Assembly: GCA_024277605.1 (NCBI GenBank)
Contig: JAJRUU010000009.1
Span: 1-27,109, forward strand
Length of the DNA: 27,109 bases
Direction of reading: 5' to 3'
Origin: a bacterium
GTDB taxonomy: Bacteria; SZUA-182; SZUA-191; JAJRXT01
This document shows, piece after piece, positions 25,000 through 27,109 of the stretch. The translations under genes were made by a program, and so were the position numbers. The notes under the pieces were generated by a model. The model saw only the letters and a program-made list of their open reading frames with translations, made no database searches and was not told the DNA's origin. Within the stretch, counting starts at the first letter, position 1. Every line of letters begins with the position of its first letter.

Positions 25000-25108
25000 G
25001 GTCTCGTAAAAAGTCACAAATTGGCTTTTTTAAAAAAGTCTGCTTCAATAATATCAAGTAGTTAAAACGCTGGTTTTTAGACTTTCTGGGCAAAATTTGA
25101 CTTTTTAC
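25000..25108. repeat. MITE-like palindrome with GTAAAAAGTCA ends
   Basis: Perfect 11-base terminal inverted repeats, GTAAAAAGTCA (25006-25016) and TGACTTTTTAC (25098-25108), bracket about 80 bases that contain a 14-base perfect palindrome CTTTTTTAAAAAAG (25025-25038) and a further AAAGTCT/AGACTTT pair. GGTCTC precedes the left end. No gene. It sits directly against repeat copy B. The remaining 24893-24999 stretch shows nothing I can assign. Confidence 0.7.
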
Positions 25109-25280
25109 CCCGAAAAATTCGGGTCTTGTTATGGGCTAATCAATATTTAGTTGAAAACTATAAATTTATCAGCTTCCTGATCAACCGCCTCGGGCAAACA
25201 AAGTTTTATTGGACGTTGACTCATAAACCTTATCTCACAAGGGATGTCTTGCAAACCCAGTCTGAATTTATGAATAGATC
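25109..25280 (+). repeat. Dispersed repeat family, copy B (full length)
   Basis: Starts with CCCGAAAAATTCGGG (25109-25123), then TCTTGTTA, TATAAATTTATCAGCTTCCT, CTCGGGCAAAC, TTTTATTGGACGTTG and ends GAATTTATGAATAGATC. It has the same head as copies C and D and the same body and tail as copy A, so it links the two sub-types. A 79-residue frame runs through it (FYWTLTHKPYLTRDVL), but it lacks a ribosome-binding site. It ends within a few bases of the SGNH gene's stop codon. Confidence 0.8.
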
Positions 25281-25284
25281 AGGT

Positions 25285-26382
25285 TTAATAGTTGTCAAAA
25301 GAAATCATATATGTAGCTATTTCACTGGCTACCAGTTCTGCTCCCTTTTCATTGAAATGACATGAATCATAAAAATACTCAAAACTATGAGGAATTTGTG
25401 TGGCCAGATCAAAGCATTCTACATTATGTTCTGCACAAATTCGCAAGAGTTCATGATTAAATATTTCCAATAACCGCCATTCGGTTGCAGCAGAAATGGA
25501 GTCTTTTCGTTTATTTAGCCAATAGCTGATTGCTTTCATAGATGACCAATAATCACTATCACCATACAAAGATGGTTGTGTCAAAAACATCACTTTAATA
25601 TTTAGCTCCTTAGCCTTATTAATAATGCTAATTACGTTTTTCCTGAAATTCGGCAATGTTGGCAACATTTCTCTTAAATCAGCTGGTAAGTTTTCGGGAG
25701 CGTCCATTTTGGTTGGTATATAATTACCATGACCGCTTGTGAGTTTTACCGTAACATCATCTATCAATATTTTTTCCCAAAGATAAGCAAGCTGTAACAA
25801 CCTACTATGCTCATATAAGAAGAGTTTGAAGCCGCTCGTTCTTTTCATAAATATTCTTTCAAATTCATTTGCTTGTATATTTCCAGACAGCGATAATCCA
25901 AGGTCATTAATCCCAACCAAAAACATGATAGCGTCTGGCTTTACCCTTTTTACCACCTTATCCATCATCAACAAATGTCCCAAAGTGGTGTGGCCATCAA
26001 TCCCGGCATTTCCAATCCATATTTTCGGATATATAGGCTTTAGCTTCTTCTGGAGTAAATACGACCAGGTTTTTTTATCGTCTAAATAATAACATTGGGT
26101 TGTACTGCCGCCAATTGTCAATATAGTAAAACATTCTTCCCAGTTTACAGGGGGGTCATCTCCCCTCATACCCCATTTGTTTGCCGTATGCCATGCAGGC
26201 GAGGAAACCCCTTTTAAGTTGGGATATAGTTTAACCTTATGGTATGGTTTTAAATCAAAATATGGCCCAAAAGGCAGCATAGGCGATAATATTCTAACTC
26301 CAAATTCTAATATTAACAATGAAAAAATTAGCGAAAAAAACAGCAGAATGATTTTTGAGTAAAAAGTGTTTTTCTGTTTCAT
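25285..26382 (-). CDS. Membrane-anchored SGNH/GDSL-type hydrolase
   Basis: 365 residues from the ATG at 26382, chosen because AGGA lies eight bases upstream; an ATG at 26406 has none. One N-terminal transmembrane segment (KIILLFFSLIFSLLILEFGV) anchors a periplasmic SGNH domain. All blocks are present: ILTIGGSTTQ with the nucleophile Ser93, NAGIDGHTT for the oxyanion Gly, FLVGINDLG with the Asn of block III, and DSCHFNEKGAEL with Asp339 and His342 of the triad. Related proteins act as esterases or acyltransferases/deacetylases on surface polysaccharides. It lies between a sugar-dehydrogenase remnant and the GT39-like gene on the same strand, which supports a role in glycan modification, though the exact substrate is unknown. 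Confidence 0.82.
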   Translation of the reverse strand: MKQKNTFYSKIILLFFSLIFSLLILEFGVRILSPMLPFGPYFDLKPYHKVKLYPNLKGVSSPAWHTANKWGMRGDDPPVNWEECFTILTIGGSTTQCYYLDDKKTWSYLLQKKLKPIYPKIWIGNAGIDGHTTLGHLLMMDKVVKRVKPDAIMFLVGINDLGLSLSGNIQANEFERIFMKRTSGFKLFLYEHSRLLQLAYLWEKILIDDVTVKLTSGHGNYIPTKMDAPENLPADLREMLPTLPNFRKNVISIINKAKELNIKVMFLTQPSLYGDSDYWSSMKAISYWLNKRKDSISAATEWRLLEIFNHELLRICAEHNVECFDLATQIPHSFEYFYDSCHFNEKGAELVASEIATYMISFDNY

Positions 26383-26451
26383 AGCGGTTATCCTACGGTT
26401 TCTCATCCAATATATTCATAAATTTAAACAAAATTTGTCACGCCACACTTG

Positions 26452-26968
26452 TCATGCTACATAAACCCTGATGGGGCCGGTTTCCGTAACCAAATCGTTC
26501 CAGATTACCATTTTCTTGCTGCCTACAATAGTAACCTCTATTACCTTACGGGGATCCAGCCAGCTTACATGAATGTTAGTCAATATCCGATTGGGATAGG
26601 ACAGAGAAATAAAGGCCAAATATTCAATTTGCTTTTGCAGAAAAAATGCTTCCCTGGAACTAACCTCAGTCGGTAAGGCATCCAGTAGATATAAGAATAT
26701 AGATACATCATGCGAGGCCAGGTACCAAGCCACATTGGCATCATTTCTAATTGGGCCTAAGTTCGTACGAGTAGAATGAATATAGTATATCTTGTCCAAG
26801 GCGCCACTTTGAATGCATTCCTTAATCTCTTGAATTCCCGTGTTAAACATGAACACATATCCCACCATCAATATCTTACCCTTTTTTTGGGCCAATTCGA
26901 CTAACTCTTTACCTTCTGCAATCGATTTGGTAAGGGGCTTTTCACAAAATACATCTTTATCATGTTCT
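26452..26968 (-). pseudogene. Broken Gfo/Idh/MocA-family dehydrogenase, both ends lost
   Basis: The minus-strand frame contains a clear middle part of a Gfo/Idh/MocA sugar dehydrogenase: EHDKDVFCEKPLTKS (the conserved E-K-P motif), then KILMVGYVFMFN, YYIHSTRTNLGPIR, HDVSIFLYLLDALP and VSWLDPRKVIEVTIVGSKKM. The NAD-binding Rossmann half before the EKP motif (roughly 85 residues) is missing: the frame runs straight into repeat copy D and meets a stop codon inside it. At the other end the frame stops after PIRVYVA, where homologues continue for about 100 residues. A frame-shifted DKCGVTNF just beyond looks like a trace of the lost continuation. The nearest start is a TTG at 26895 without support. 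Probably non-functional; such enzymes normally make oxidised or amino sugars for surface glycans. Confidence 0.75.
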
Positions 26969-27109
26969 CCCGAATAATTCGGGCCTTATTAACAGCAAAA
27001 CCACATCTTCCTGATAATATTAACTTTGTCAGCTTCCACACAATAATTTTCAGGCAAGCAAAGTTATCATGGACGTTGGCTTTAGATCCAATACAAAAGG
27101 GAATCTGGC
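26969..27109 (+). repeat. Dispersed repeat family, copy D (runs off the window)
   Basis: Begins CCCGAATAATTCGGG (26969-26983) and matches copy C (inverted, 20 kb away) with only two differences up to about 27086 (GGACGTTGGCTTTAGA), then diverges to the window edge. The head lies exactly at the breakpoint of the dehydrogenase remnant. Confidence 0.8.

Noticed and set aside
25126..25365. 79-codon plus-strand frame across repeat copy B (FYWTLTHKPYLTRDVL), partly preserved in copy A
   Set aside because: It runs into the opposite-strand SGNH gene, copy A is frame-shifted upstream, three of five codon changes between A and B alter the residue, and no ribosome-binding site exists. More likely a non-coding repeat, though a gene-fragment origin is not excluded.

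Overview
The window looks like chromosomal DNA of an uncultured Gram-negative bacterium. It carries lipoproteins with lipoboxes, a SPOR-domain protein, a GspC-like type II secretion component, a four-heme c-type cytochrome, and a giant secreted M6 protease with MopE-type calcium/metal motifs and a CFI-box C-terminus. That mix is typical of Desulfobacterota (old Deltaproteobacteria), Nitrospirota and related candidate phyla. The assignment is an inference from gene content only; there is no rRNA or tRNA in the window.

Layout. 1-2.4 kb (+): the 3' end of a membrane-protein gene, then two PP-loop sulfur-transfer enzymes, mnmA and larE. 2.5-3.8 kb: a divergent pair of small envelope units (an ankyrin protein with a 45-residue lipoprotein on -, a lipoprotein on +). 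3.8-6.3 kb (-): a GH57 alpha-glucan enzyme split by an in-frame TAA, followed by yraN. 6.8-7.4 kb (+): a tetraheme cytochrome with its own promoter. 7.4-9.6 kb (-): argS and a SPOR protein. 9.95-19.5 kb (+): a secretion/surface block made of a GspC-like HR+PDZ protein, a 1746-residue multidomain M6 protease and two overlapping parallel beta-helix proteins. 19.6-20.8 kb: a small lipoprotein, a repeat cluster and an orphan PilZ-like protein. 21.0-23.2 kb (-): rplM-rpsI with a near-consensus promoter and a strong terminator, then argJ. 23.3-27.1 kb (-): a visibly more AT-rich block with a GT39-like membrane glycosyltransferase, an SGNH hydrolase and a broken Gfo/Idh/MocA dehydrogenase, which looks like the remains of a surface-glycan cluster.

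The least expected content is non-coding. A previously unnamed (to me) dispersed repeat family has four members (6470-6654 on -, 19982-20117, 25109-25280 and 26969 to the window end on +). It is headed by a 15-base palindrome, CCCGAAWWATTCGGG, and carries a shared GGACGTTGRC core. Two copies 20 kb apart differ at only two positions over about 118 bases, and one copy replaces the N-terminal half of the dehydrogenase gene. Three other palindromic, MITE-like elements lie in the window (16385-16524, 19841-19946, 25000-25108), and two of them abut members of the repeat family. A hairpin-rich stretch directly after the protease gene (16217-16370) is unexplained.

Functionally the window mixes housekeeping (mnmA, argS, argJ, rplM, rpsI) with envelope and secretion genes. 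I see no CRISPR array, phage genes, toxin-antitoxin pair or intact transposase.
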